From positions 1 through 5,874 of the forward strand of contig CAZHRW010000172.1 of NCBI GenBank assembly GCA_964535025.1: a DNA stretch of 5,874 bases, given 5' to 3'. The stretch is from JAAYZK01 sp964535025. GTDB taxonomy: Bacteria > Planctomycetota > Phycisphaerae > SM23-33 > FEN-1343. Below, piece by piece: positions 5,848 to 5,874 of the stretch. Below the pieces are notes generated by a model. The model searched no databases. It saw only the letters and a program-made list of their open reading frames with translations, and had not been told where the DNA came from. The translations under genes were made by a program, and so were the position numbers. Numbering within the stretch: position 1 is the stretch's first letter; each line of letters opens with the position of its first letter.

Positions 5848-5867
5848 GATATATATATCGCGCGCAC
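5848..5867. repeat. AT palindrome joined to a CG-alternating tract
   Basis: Directly after the ATPase stop come the 12-base perfect palindrome GATATATATATC (5848-5859) and CGCGCGCAC (5859-5867), a pyrimidine-purine alternating run. The AT part would melt easily and the CG part could adopt Z-DNA. The rest of the window, ending CCCCCCAT, shows no gene. Placement next to a replication ATPase raises the possibility of an origin element, but no iterons are visible in the few bases available. Confidence 0.6.
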
Positions 5868-5874
5868 CCCCCAT

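Noticed and set aside
2698..5874. A very long open frame on the minus strand, opposite the capsid and ATPase genes
   Set aside because: It is the shadow of GC-rich codon bias on the plus strand. Its translation is dominated by Arg, Gly, His, Val and Ala with no recognisable domain, while the plus strand encodes clear families.

Overview
The window looks like the left edge of a phage-derived gene cluster in a GC-rich bacterium that uses strong Shine-Dalgarno sites. The host is uncertain. The secreted protein at the left carries a WLD...GWR...F type domain that I associate with PEP-CTERM-type exported proteins of Planctomycetes and some Proteobacteria, so a planctomycete-like host is my best guess, not a demonstrated one.

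Layout. Positions 1-440 hold a leftward operon: a small exported protein (63-440) and, 53 bases further on, the first three codons of another gene that leaves the window. Its likely promoter, at 580-608, has an 11-base G homopolymer in the spacer between a perfect TTGACA -35 box and a TAGATT -10 box. Positions 441-1006 hold no believable gene and are visibly less GC-rich than what follows. They separate the leftward operon from a rightward one and may contain the boundary of the mobile element.

Positions 1007-5847 hold five tightly packed rightward genes: an unrecognised 180-residue protein with possible helix-turn-helix character; a sigma-factor-like protein; a prohead protease/major capsid fusion with a Mu gpT-like C-terminus, translationally coupled to the sigma-like gene through a GTGA overlap; a 58-residue charged protein behind a strong hairpin; and a RepA-like AAA ATPase with a C-terminal winged helix. 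The last 27 bases hold a GATATATATATC palindrome that runs into a CG-alternating tract.

How they may work together (inference). The sigma-like protein could direct transcription of the element. The fusion protein would make and mature the capsid shell, with a strong internal ribosome site able to supply protease-free capsid subunits. The ATPase would help replicate the element's DNA. No portal, terminase, tail or integrase gene is visible, so the cluster could be a capsid-encoding satellite, a reduced prophage or simply part of a phage cut by the window edge. The sequence alone does not decide between these.
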